NCBI GenBank assembly: GCA_030562195.1
Contig: CM060203.1
Span: 7,702,208-7,766,207 of the forward strand
Direction: 5' to 3'
DNA length: 64,000 nucleotides
Origin: Nipponacmea schrenckii
Taxonomy: Eukaryota > Mollusca > Gastropoda > Lottiidae
In this document: piece after piece, positions 51,784 to 62,465 of the stretch
Position numbering within the stretch: position 1 is the first letter of the stretch
Layout of the letters: every line of letters begins with the position of its first letter
Translations under genes and position numbers: made by a program
The notes under the pieces: model-generated
What the model saw: the letters and a program-made list of their open reading frames with translations, nothing else
Told to the model about the DNA's origin: nothing
Database searches by the model: none

Positions 51784-52395
51784 CTAGGACACTCTTTGTT
51801 TAAATATTAATATTAAGAAAGCTGTCATTAACAATACACCACTAAATGTCAGACTAGGTGATCCATTTATTGAATGGGAAGTGTCTATTGTGACTTTCCG
51901 TACTGGAGCCACTAATAATGGGGTCAAAGTAAGATAACTTTGTAGTAAAGGACTACCAGTCCTAATTAAATGTTCGAGTCTCTGTGCTTCACTGTTGCAT
52001 GCTTCAATCTAAAAAAAAAGAAAAAAGTTAAAATGCACATAATGGGAGATCTGACTTATTAACACAGGACATTTCACACTTACATTAAATTTAACAATTT
52101 AACATAAAATTACAGTGTGAAATCCGTCTATTCCTTACAAGAAATTTAATGCTTTCACATAAAGTTAAACAGTTGAAATTGTTTACCTGTAAATTGGTAG
52201 GTTGGTCAACAATTGTAGAGACTAAAATTACCAAACTGCCTTCACTACTTAAATATCCAAATATATCACATTCTGCTATAGTCAGTTGATTAGATAGTTC
52301 ATTTAATACAGTGGTTACTGTTAGAGGTCCTTCATTCATAACTCTAGCAGCAGACTCAACTTGACTTGGATCAAATAATGCTTGTAATTCAGCAG
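51784..52395 (-). CDS. RECK: RECK C-terminal exons with GPI-anchor signal
   Basis: Exons: 52395-52187 and 52008-51784, with the TAG stop at 51784-51786. The first codes for the conserved ELQALFDPSQVESAARV and CDIFGYLSSEGSLVILVS. The second begins IEACNSEAQRLEHLI (human IEACNKEAEKIESLI) and ends in a hydrophobic stretch (FSGVLLMTAFLILIF) followed by KQRVS. Small residues (NGSPS) just before it suit a GPI attachment site. The short polar tail after the hydrophobic block is slightly longer than usual. Confidence 0.93.
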
Positions 52396-55300
52396 CTGAA
52401 AAAACAAAGTGAACTCTTTTGCATTACAACTAGAAGAATTTGTAACATTCATAAAATTAGTGACATAATAATGTTGCCAAATATTTCAGAATTTTAACAC
52501 AAACCTCAGATGACAGCAGATTTGTGTCCCTGATTCACAAGAACACATCTTTTGTTCTCATCATTGCCTTAATTCAAAGCATATTATTCCACTACTCACT
52601 ATTGCTAAGTAGGCCTAATATGAATCCAAATGGCTCTTAATTAAAGCAGGCCTCGAATTTTGACGCGAACGAAATGATCGTTCGCGTGTCGGTTACGCAA
52701 AGTCTTAATGGGCAGAACGAAAAATCAGTTAGGTGAACTTTTGCCGTATAACGATAACAGTAAAACTGTCTCAAATCAGTTTGCAATCGGTAAAACTCAT
52801 CGTGAAGGTGGCAGGATGTTAAACTATTTCATTTTCAATACGCTACTAATAAAAATTCCAATTTTAGGAAGAAAAATTTATTATCCTCATTCCGGCCAAT
52901 GTTAGGCCATGCATATGATTAATATTGTTTTTCTGTTATTGTAGTAGGGCCTATGTAATGTAACTTTCATCTCTATTTGATCGTTTTATATAGATTTAAT
53001 TGATTTTATTGTTTCAATGACGTTTTGGTTTAAGTCTCACTTATTAAATTCAACAAACAATAGCTACTAAATAAATGTTACCTGTCAATAAATTATTTAT
53101 AAAAAAAAAAGTTACATATCAGCTAGTTGTGATTTTCCGTCGTAACTAAACGTTTATTAACTATTAGCCTAGAGTCGATCTTGTACTGTTGCCAGGGAAT
53201 CGGCCAGTTCAGTCACCTGTTAGAAAATGGCACAGCCAAATCGTAAACCAGAAAGCGTCACTGTTAAGACTTTCAATAAATGGTCATTCAATAAAGATTT
53301 TAAAATTGTTGAAATCGGCGATGATGGAAATATTGAAAAACTGGAATGTAAAGTTTGTTCGACACACCTCTCAGATATCTGAAAGGAAGCCAACAGACGT
53401 GAGATCAAGGGGGCAGTCATGTCCGGAATACAGAATTATGCCGATGGTGTAAGTTGTGTTCACAAAGGAAATATCTTGCGCCATATCAAATCAGATGGAC
53501 TGCATGATTGGGCAAAACGAACGTTAACTCGCCATTTACCTACCTACCATACACCACTAAACGACGTAACCGATTCACGTAACCGATCGGTTTCGCGAAC
53601 GTTTGAGTCCGAACCGAACTATCGGTTACGTGATGAAAATTACCGTCAACGATTTTTCGTTTACGCTGGGGAAGCAAATTTCGAGGCCTGTTAAAGGTTA
53701 CAATTAATCAAACTTTTCAAAATAAAATGGGAATTAAACTCACCACAAACAGGACAGCAGCCACCTGGAGGAATTAGTCCTTTACAGTGTTCAGGTATTA
53801 CTGGCTGACATTTCACATTAGAACAATGACTTCTTCCTGTGGTATTAAAATACATACACAAATTATTTGGACCTATAACAATGACGTTAAACACATTCGT
53901 CTCTTTGAAAAGCTTCTTTCAAAACTTAATCAAATCTCTCAGAATAAGAACAAGTATTTGATTTTGCCATATAATGAGAAATAAACTCTATAATTACCTG
54001 TTAAATTGCCCAAAGCTCGACATTCCCCTAAATAATCTACTGTAGTTCTATCAGCCATTGCAGCACATTGACTAGGATATGTTTCACCATTATGTCCACA
54101 AACTTCACCAGTGTTGGAACAACCAGACTGTAAATATAATGAGTTATATGAGAAACTATCAAGTTTCAGCTCATTTTTAATTCAGAAGAAGCAGTAAGAA
54201 GAAATCAATAACAATAACAATACTCAATGTAAAATCAATATGAAAGGTATTTATTCTAGAAGCAACAGGTGAAGAAGTTTAGTCTTGAGTGACTGATGTC
54301 TTTACATGTTTGACCTATTTCTAATGCATCCAAATGTGCTGAATTAGCATTCATTTCCAGCACAATAACATAACTGTTTGTATAAAACTTAAGATTTACT
54401 TACCATACAATGACCTCTATAAGCTAGAGTACGTTCATGAGAAAATAATATACAAGCATTGGTAAACTCTTCACCAGTATCATCACATACTGAATCATGA
54501 TAATGTGGATTACATGTCATACTCTTAGAAACTGTGAAAATATAAATATAAATTAATATTGCTGGTATTATATGGTCTGATACTTCCTTACACTATTCTA
54601 TTATCATATTATATATTTATCCCCTTCCACTATTCTATTATCATATTATATATTTATCACGTATTCAATCAAATGTAATAGTCATTGGAAGTAAGAAAAT
54701 TAATGTATACTTACCACATTCAAACTGATTACAATTATTATCAATATTACTAAAACACACTTGTCGCCTAGCAACACATCTGAAAAAAAATCAACAGAGC
54801 TTATGATACATAAATTATTCAAACCGGCTTTCTTTCTTTAAACCGGATCAGTATAAAATCACCTACACTATCGGTAAAATTTCTACCCTCAATAATGGGC
54901 CAAGTTGATTGTATCAAGTGTTCACAAAGCGTAGGTAATTCTGTTTTCTTACATTGAAAACATTCTATTTTAATAATAAGATGCTGACCTTTGACCTTCA
55001 CCACAAGCTTCATTACTACAGGGATCTTGACTAGAACATGAACCTTGAACAACATCATTCTCGTTAAAACCAGCACATCTAAAAAACATTAAAACACCAT
55101 TATCATCTGTCTTTTCTATAGACACAAATTGTCCAGAAAACTACCTCAATCTCTCTTTTGCCCTGCCTTGATGCCCCACATATTTATGAAAAGTTGTTCC
55201 GGATTTAAGTTATAAGTCGTAAAATTCAACAGCCCACGCATTACCTATCACTTAACTGGGTGCATCATACACATTATTCTATCAAACTTGTCTGCACATT

Positions 55301-58300
55301 CTTAATCTTAACTGAATTTCAACAAAAAATGCTATCTGACAAAAATTTTTATTACCGCACAAATAAATATATATGGGGTTAAATTTTTATAGCAAAATAG
55401 GCTATTTATTTTGCTACAATATGTTTGTAATAGCTAGTCTAATATATAACTTACTTAGCTAAGCAGAAGTTTGGATATGTTTTACCATTTTTAGCACAAA
55501 CTGGCTTATAATGGGCTGGACAGTTACCAGGTAAATCTACAAAACATAACAGTACATTGATCGTATGATATACATAATATATCTACAACCATAACAATAC
55601 TTGACACTTGATATCTTACACTTCGTTAGTTTACTGTATCTGATAAGAAATAAACATTGTTAAAGATAATAATAACAATTAAGAAAAATGTTCCATTTAT
55701 TTTTTTAATAATGTAAGTCCCCTTTCCAATATTAAAGAAACCATGCCTACCTGATATGATTGAAGTTGTGGCACCAGGCATTGGTGGTTTACAGTTATTT
55801 TTAGAACAGATCATGTGACCATCATGACAGGCACATAAAGTTTCATCAATAGTAAAATGAGTACCACTAGCTGTAAAATAATAATAATAATCTAATATGA
55901 AATGTGCGGAATTAGTCCACCCTTCAAGAATCAAATTAGACATATTTGTTTTTCAAAAGAATAGCTAAAAACAAATGTCAGTTCAATAAATAGAACCCCA
56001 ATTTCAACTCATGATTTCAGAAAATTATCATAGTACCTGTGTGACTCAGAACTTACCTTTTCTATGCCTTGGACCAATCACACATTGCTTATCTGTAAAA
56101 CATGGCAGTTGTTTACAATTTTCAATCTTGTTTCTATGACTACAATGACAAGCTTTATAGCATTGTTCTATTTTTTGCGTACCATGTACTTTATCAGGAA
56201 TTCTGACATATACACCTCTTGGCACCAGAAACGTTGACATCTGACCTAGCATACAACCTGAAAATAAACCAACTATATACTAAGCAATTCCAAAAATAAA
56301 CATAAGGGATAGGCTATACTTCTGTAAAATTTACATAGCAAAATCTATAGTTACTTCTATTGTGACCGAAGACTTGACGAGTGATGGAAAGAAACCATTC
56401 CACATTTGTAAGCCAGACAAAGTAATATCTGGCATCTGGGATGTCAACCTTTCTTTTGAACAGTTTGGAGGAGATAATATACAACATTACAAAGTTTTGT
56501 CAAAATACAACCTAAACAAGTAATAGCTAATAAGAGTGAAACATCAAGTAGTACACGATATTTCAGAGAAAAATTATTCAATCATTATGAAAATTTTCAT
56601 TTGTAGACATATTAAAACCTATTCTCTGATGTCATGTAAACCAAAACCTCTTCAATCTTACCTTCTTTACAAATATATGGTTTGCAATCTTCTAAATGTT
56701 TGCATTTTCTCCTACGAACTTGACAAACTTCACGTTTACCACAGGGATTGGGATGACAAGGGGAGGTAACTTCATTATCTTTACCAATATTATCACTCTT
56801 GCCTGCAATTGAACAATAATAACACATTGTTGCCTGTTGCTATTTATTCTTATTGCCTCACCTCCCAATTATATTAGTAAATCTCATAGGCACAGTTAAC
56901 AAGAAATGAATAGAAAGCAGTCCAGATCAAACATGTACAAAGATACCATAGAACATGTGTCATGAGTTTACAAGTATTCAATAAGAAGTTCTGAAGAAGA
57001 TAATTTTCTTGACTAATTAATGAAAACCTTCACTCACTTAGATATTGGGATAAAGATATACAAGCACCCTCCTCTTGTTTTGATGGTAGAGCATTACATA
57101 ATTGAGGTACTGTTTTATGACCACTTAATCTATCCTTATCAACACACTCAGATAGAATATATATACAATCTTCCCTGAAAATATCAACATTAGTTTGTCA
57201 TACACAATCTTTACAATAAATGATACTGACTATGTAAGAGAAGATAATGACACATGACTGGAAATATCATATTTGACTGCCCCTTAATCAAACACTACAA
57301 TTTTTTTAGCAATTTGATAGAGACTTGATCTGAAAATTCCATTCACAAAATCAGGAGTTTTTGATGTCTTGCAAGTATTTCCATTCTCTTTCAATCTTCC
57401 TGTTGTAATGAAATAAATAAATATCTTGAAATGAACTTACATGCATAATGAAAGTGGACTAGGTTTCTTCAAACAAGGTTTAATTTGTAAAGCACAAGCT
57501 ATTGCTTTCCATACTTCAGGTTTACACTGTCTTATATCTGAAAAAAACAAACTTGAAATAACAATACGGCCAAATTGTCTTAATAAACATACATCATTTT
57601 ATCATTTATTTAAATAAAATATATAGCAAAAACAATTCATATCTTTTTGCATCAACTTTTGATTTATCTCAATGTTCTGTTTAAAACAAAATTCACATAA
57701 GTTAATAACATAATAATCATAGAAACCAAATAATTTATAACAAATAAAATCTACATTCCACAAGTATCTTTACCTCTAGTATGTAATACTAGATTTACAA
57801 AGCTCAATTAATTCAAAATTATATCATTATTACCTCTAACAGGAATTGTCATTTGTGGAAGAGAGATGGTTCCCTTCTCCCAGGCTTTTACTGCATCTCT
57901 TGCTGCCTTATCTGCCTGGGAATTACAGCTTCTAAATAACTGAGTTGGTCGATAGTTAAAATTGGAACAGAAATCTAAGCCTTTACATCCCAGTTGACAA
58001 GGCTCTTCAACTGAAAGCATAAAAATATACTATTATTTACATGATATAGATCAACCAAATATTGGTGATGCTGTGACTTACAACATAATATAGGTTGGAC
58101 TATCATTTATATACTATTACTATATATCAAAGTTTACCAAGACAAAATTATAATGAAGACTATATAATTACCATCAGTTAAACAATTATGCATGGATGCC
58201 TCTAACATAGAAACAGGCTGAATATAAGAACAACTTTGGTAAAATTCTTTAGAATGTTGAACAAAATCAGAATTATATGTCTGAAAAAAATGTAAGTATA

Positions 58301-61300
58301 TCAATTAAATTTATTTATTTATATACTAGTTGCTTTAAACTTTAAATACAATTGATAGTTTTCTCTATTATGGTAATTTTACTATATAAATCATACATGA
58401 TTATCTCACCCAAGTACACAGGTCTCGACAACGATTAGTTTTAGCTTTGGAACAACATTGTAATTTAGCACTATCTAAACCAGTAACTAATGGGGTCTCA
58501 TTTCTTTTAGCTGCTGGCGTCTTCAGAAAACACTGCCATAATGGCAACTGAAATACATAACAGAAAACATAACATATAGATTTATACACTATATCATACT
58601 GGTAATCATTCCTAGAATAATGGTAATTGAAAACATCTTGTTAAAACATGGCAGCTAAAAAAGTAATACATGTTAATATATACTATATGTCTTTGGTACC
58701 TTAAAAAACTTTATGTGTAAAGATGATCATTACATGAATAAAGTCTACAGCTTATAAAAATTACAAGTGTCAAATTACTATCAACTGCTCCTTTAACATT
58801 TACCTAAGTACTGCATATGATACTTAAGAAGTAATTGAATTTCCACTAATGTAAAGTGTATTACTTGAAACACTAGTATAAAAGTTCTACTCTAAGACGG
58901 TGTTGGAATATACTATGTATGTGTGAAAGAAACTACTTCTCCTTTATTGTTACTTGATTATTTCAGTGATGATACTAGATTTCATAAAGCTTCACAATGA
59001 TTATAATTGAAGTTGTCATACAGAAGCAATGTGTTAAAATCTTAGATATTGAACATAAATAAAAATCATATAGACCAAACTGTTTGTTTAAGAATTTTTT
59101 TACAAGTTTAGAAGTATCAGTTTTCTTTTAAGATTGACACACTAAGAATCTGGAACGTAACTCAATAATTATGCAATCAAAGAATAGAAAAAGATATGGT
59201 CTGAGAGTGAAATGTTGAAAACTCTTTGACATGATATTAGCTTATAAATAATTATCATAATAAGAAGATAATTGTAAAACTATAATCCTTTATAATTGAT
59301 GTTATGTTCTATATTTTTCAAAAAGTTCTTAAATGCAATAAAAATGTCAATGAGAAATAAAGAACAAGTTAACTGCACTGGATGCCGTTTTCTCTTAACT
59401 TGATTTATTACACAATACCTAATTAAATTATTGAAAACAAGTTCAAGCCATTAGGTACAGTTTTAACATGTGTCCAATAATGAAAGCTGCACATTGACTT
59501 GTAGGAGACTGAGAATAAAAAGACTAAGAGAAATTTTCATACACAAACGTAAAAAATTATAAAAGGACTGGTGAGAAAATAGCGTATATCGAAAGCTACG
59601 GGGTTTTATCAATGCAGTATTGTTCTGAAATTAGGTAGTAACAACAACCTTTTAGAAATTCACTTTTGTCTCAGATCAGCACTACTAACTGCTAATCTTC
59701 TAACTTCTCATTTTATACACTTATTTGGTCTTAAAATTAGTCTGAACAAGATACTTGCAAGGAAGATAATAACGACAAAAATATTTGAAACCTAATAAAT
59801 TCTATAGACACTGTCATATCACTTTAATCTCACTGTAATCCCAATTGTGCCATTAAACCAATTTCATATTGGTGATGGTAAGTTTGCAATAGTTTTTCAT
59901 ATGAAAGATAGCAGACACCCACTGAAAGCTATTAAAACATTTAATCAGATTATTCTTTTTATATCCATCTTTTCCCTTGATGGGCTGTTATAATAATGCT
60001 TGAATAGATCACAGATTGAGAAAAGTAAGTGATTACTGCAGGATCAGAAAGGCCACAATAGATAAACATGGATTGTAAACCAAAGTCAACTAGAAAACAA
60101 ATTACATCAACCTTCTATAAATGGATGTGTTTGATATTAACTATAATTTAGATATTTACTGAACCTACTAAAATAGATGTGATTGTATCTTAATCATAAT
60201 AAACCTTATTATAATAATATAATTTTTAAGATATTTTCTGAACCTACTAAAATAGATGTGATTGTAAGATATATTTCTGAACCTATTATAAATAGATGTG
60301 ATTTTTAAGATATTTACTGAACCTACTAAAATAGATGTGATTGTATCTTAATCATAATAATCTTAATATAATAATATAATTTCTAAGATATTTTCTGAAC
60401 TTATTATAAACGGAAGTGATTGTAAGATATTTACTAAACCTTTTATAAATAGATGTGATTTGTAAGATATTTGCTGAACCTATTATAAATAGATGTGATA
60501 ATAAGTTATATATTGAACCTTCTATAAATGGATATGATTGTAAGATATATACTGAACCTATTATAAATAGATGTGATTGTAAGATATTTACTGAACCTAT
60601 TATAAATAGATGTGATTGTAAGACATTTACTAAACCTATTATAAATAGATGTGATAATAAGATATATACTGAACCTATTATAATTAGATGTGATTGTAAG
60701 ATATTTACTGAACCTATTATAATTAGATGTGATTGTAAGATATATACTGAACCTATTATAAATAGATGTGATTGTAAGATATATTTCTGAACCTATTATA
60801 AATTTGATGTGATTGTAAGATATATACTGAACCTATTATAAATAGATGTGATTGTAAGATATTTACTAAACCTATTATAAATAGATGTGATTGTAAGATA
60901 TATACTGAACCTATTATAAATAGATGTGATTGTAAGATATATACTGAACCTATTATAAATAGATGTGATTGTAAGATATATACTGAACCTATTATAAATA
61001 GATGTGATTGTAAGATATTTACTGAACCTATTATAAATAGATGTGATTGTAAGATATATACTGAACCTATTATAAATAGATGTGATTGTAAGATATTTAC
61101 TGAACCTATTATAAATAGATGTGATTGTAAGATATATACTGAACCTATTATAGATAGATGTGATTGTAAGATATATACTAAACCTATTATAAATAGATGT
61201 GATTGTAAGATATTTACTGAACCTATTATAAATAGATGTGATGGTAAAATATTTACTGAACCTATTATAAATAGATGTGATTGTAAGATATATACTGAAC

Positions 61301-62465
61301 CTATTATAATTAGATGTGATTGTAAGATATTTACTGAACCTATTATAAATAGATGTGATGGTAAAATATTTACTGAACCTATTATAAATAGATGTGATTG
61401 TAAGATATATACTGAACCTATTATAATTAGATGTGATTGTAAGATATATACTGAACCTATTATAAATAGATGTGATTGTAAGATATATACTGAACCTATT
61501 ATAATTAGATGTGATTGTAAGACATTTACTGAACCTATTATAAATTGATGTGAATGTAAGATATTACTGAACCTATTATAAATAGATGTGATGTAAATAT
61601 TACTGAACCTATTATACATAGATGTGATTGTAAGCACATACTGAACCTATTATAATAGAGTGATTGTATAATATTTAGAACTCACTAACATCAGTTGAGG
61701 ATTTTATAATATTATATCACGTTTTTAATATATCACGACATCGATCACGACATTGTGGTGTAGTTTCTCTATCACAACATGGTATTTCTGTAATTATAAT
61801 CCACATAATTTCATTAACCAAAAAAAATAGATGGGATAAGTTTTAACTTATCCTTTTTCAAATGATTGCATGCAGGAGAATTGGAGCCAATAAGAATTGC
61901 CAAAATAACTTACTATCAGCAGGATTGCTGGCTCTTGGTGATCTGGATTGTCTCTGAACACATCTGTATACCTTCTCATTGTTACCATGGCAATGTTTAA
62001 ACAAAATATCTTTTTCTTCTCTTTTATTGGTGGAGTTATAAATATGGTAAGATTGACACACTAGACTACAACTAAATGTTTCTGCTTGACTACAACATTT
62101 TTCACCTCCTACAAAAAGAGTCAATAAAACTGTACATGATATTTGCTATTGTGAACTAGTATTGAAACTGATATCTTGTTGTCTTATAACTTGTGTAACA
62201 TAGCAGAATATTCAACACAATTCAGCACCTAATTCAATGATTGTGAAGATTTACCAATACAATAATTCTAAATCAATTATCTACAAAGAGTTGAATCTTC
62301 ATTCTTACATCTATAACTGTGATCAGTGAGTCAAATGTAACTTGGATGCAATTGAATACATTTATAAATGTTTAGAAACATACCTTTTTGTTTATGAAGA
62401 CATGAAAACAGAAGATTTTCTACACTGGTATCACAATATCGAGATAAACTAGCATCTGATTTGGC
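51784..62465 (-). CDS. RECK: RECK, reversion-inducing cysteine-rich protein with Kazal motifs (5' end outside window)
   Basis: RECK is a GPI-anchored surface glycoprotein that restrains matrix metalloproteinases and, in vertebrates, acts with GPR124 as a Wnt7 co-receptor. Nineteen minus-strand exons total about 825 codons, against 971 residues in human. The missing part is the N-terminus (signal peptide, first cysteine-knot motifs) beyond 64000 and at least one internal exon. The order fits the family: cysteine-knot motifs (62465 down to 58410), frizzled-like cysteine-rich region, EGF-like segments, three Kazal-like modules, conserved C-terminal region and a hydrophobic tail. Key matches are RPTQLFRSCN, WKAIACALQIKPC, EDCIYIL, DLPGNCPAHYKPVC and CDIFGYLS. 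All junctions from 58547 downstream keep frame. The gene is convergent with TRRAP. Confidence 0.95.
52647..53690 (+). mobile_element. Inactive DNA transposon (hAT-like) in a RECK intron
   Basis: The element starts CAGGCCTCGAATTTTG and ends with the inverse CAAATTTCGAGGCCTG, giving terminal inverted repeats of at least 11 perfect bases with further partial matches. TTAAAG lies on both sides (52641-52646 and 53691-53696) as a 6-bp direct repeat. Classic hAT elements make 8 bp, so the superfamily is not certain. Inside are CpG-rich inverted motifs (CGTTCGCG, TCGGTTACG). It is only about 1 kb, so it lacks a full transposase and depends on others for movement. Confidence 0.75.
53227..53694 (+). 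pseudogene. Transposon zinc-finger fragment with one in-frame stop
   Basis: A frame of 155 codons from ATG 53227 to TAA 53692-53694 is broken only by TGA at 53380-53382. It codes for KWSFNKDFKIVEI, CKVC, then NYADGVSCVHKGNILRHIKS and GLHDWAKR. The CxxC with a later HxxxxxxH pattern is that of the BED/TTF-type zinc finger at the start of hAT transposases and of domesticated relatives such as ZNF862-like proteins. The catalytic part is absent. The stop codon reaches into the right terminal repeat. Orientation is opposite to RECK. Confidence 0.6.
53744..55536 (-). CDS. RECK: RECK exons: three Kazal-type modules
   Basis: Exons: 55536-55455, 55078-54989, 54779-54715, 54531-54404, 54127-53998, 53836-53744. 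Module 1 reads CPAHYKPVCAKNGKTYPNFC, closely matching human CADQFVPVCGQNGRTYPSAC. Module 2 (54531-54404) has the degenerate form DSVCDDTGEEFTNAC, and module 3 (54127-53998) has GEVCGHNGETYPSQCAA, nearly the human VCGHNGETYSSVCAA. The last exon gives CKGLIPPGGCCPVC. Kazal folds are serine-protease-inhibitor-like; in RECK they contribute to metalloproteinase regulation. Confidence 0.94.
55751..56802 (-). CDS. RECK: RECK exons: EGF-like and von Willebrand C-like cysteine-rich segments
   Basis: Exons: 56802-56662, 56257-56057, 55870-55751. They code for SPCHPNPCGKREVCQVRR, then CMLGQMSTFLVPRGVYVRIP with CYKACHCSHRNKIENC, then LCACHDGHMICSKNNC. These correspond to human HPCNPNPCPANELCEVNR, GCKLGEASDFIVRQG and CNVCSCFAGNLVCS. 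Frame is kept at each junction. Confidence 0.92.
57038..58547 (-). CDS. RECK: RECK exons: last cysteine-knot motif and frizzled-like cysteine-rich region
   Basis: Exons: 58547-58410, 58280-58172, 58010-57834, 57537-57441, 57174-57038. The first begins LPLWQCF and continues GLDSAKLQCCSKAKTNRCRD, which matches human PLWQCF and GLDGAKLHCCSKANTSTCRE. The tryptophan in PLWQCF belongs to the motif reported in vertebrate RECK as needed for Wnt7 response. Next come CQLGCKGLDFCSNFNYRPTQ, WEKGTISLP and WKAIACALQIKPC, then EDCIYILSECVDK. All cysteines visible in the human alignment appear to be kept. Confidence 0.93.
58548..60129 (-). other. RECK intron, unique part
   Basis: AT-rich non-coding sequence between the 58410-58547 exon and the minisatellite. 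The missing RECK exon, which should code for the residues just before LPLWQCF, is expected between 58548 and 61720. I could not identify it. Confidence 0.5.
60130..61670. repeat. 1.5 kb minisatellite in RECK intron, 39-bp unit
   Basis: Roughly 35 copies of GAACCTATTATAAATAGATG followed by TGATTGTAAGATATATACT. The left third (to about 60520) is diverged and interrupted; the right part is very uniform. The 39-bp period is divisible by three, so a 293-codon frame stays open on the minus strand (60756-61637) and another on the plus strand. Both are artefacts. The array lies about 50 bp from the exon at 61721. Confidence 0.95.
61721..62465 (-). CDS. RECK: RECK exons coding for N-terminal cysteine-knot motifs
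   Basis: Exons in transcript order: 62465-62394, 62108-61914, 61787-61721. They code for CDTSVENLLFSC, then GGEKCCSQAETFSCSLVC, then IPCCDRETTPQCRDRC. The CC-x(7-9)-C-x3-C pattern is the hallmark of the repeated RECK cysteine-knot motifs. They correspond to the human segments around FSCISRNEMGSVCC and LYCCDRAEDHAC. The 61721 exon ends in phase 2 (ATATTAAAAAC then GTGATA), which does not fit the next exon found at 58547 (phase 0), so an exon of about 60-75 nt is missing between them. Confidence 0.88.

Noticed and set aside
53691..53894. Minus-strand frame starting MFNVIVIGPN
   Set aside because: Only the part 53744-53836 is real (a RECK exon). The apparent start codon and flanks are intron read-through.
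60756..61637. 293-codon open frame on the minus strand
   Set aside because: It lies wholly inside the 39-bp minisatellite, whose period is a multiple of three, so a stop-free unit stays open. The peptide is a simple repeat with no family resemblance.
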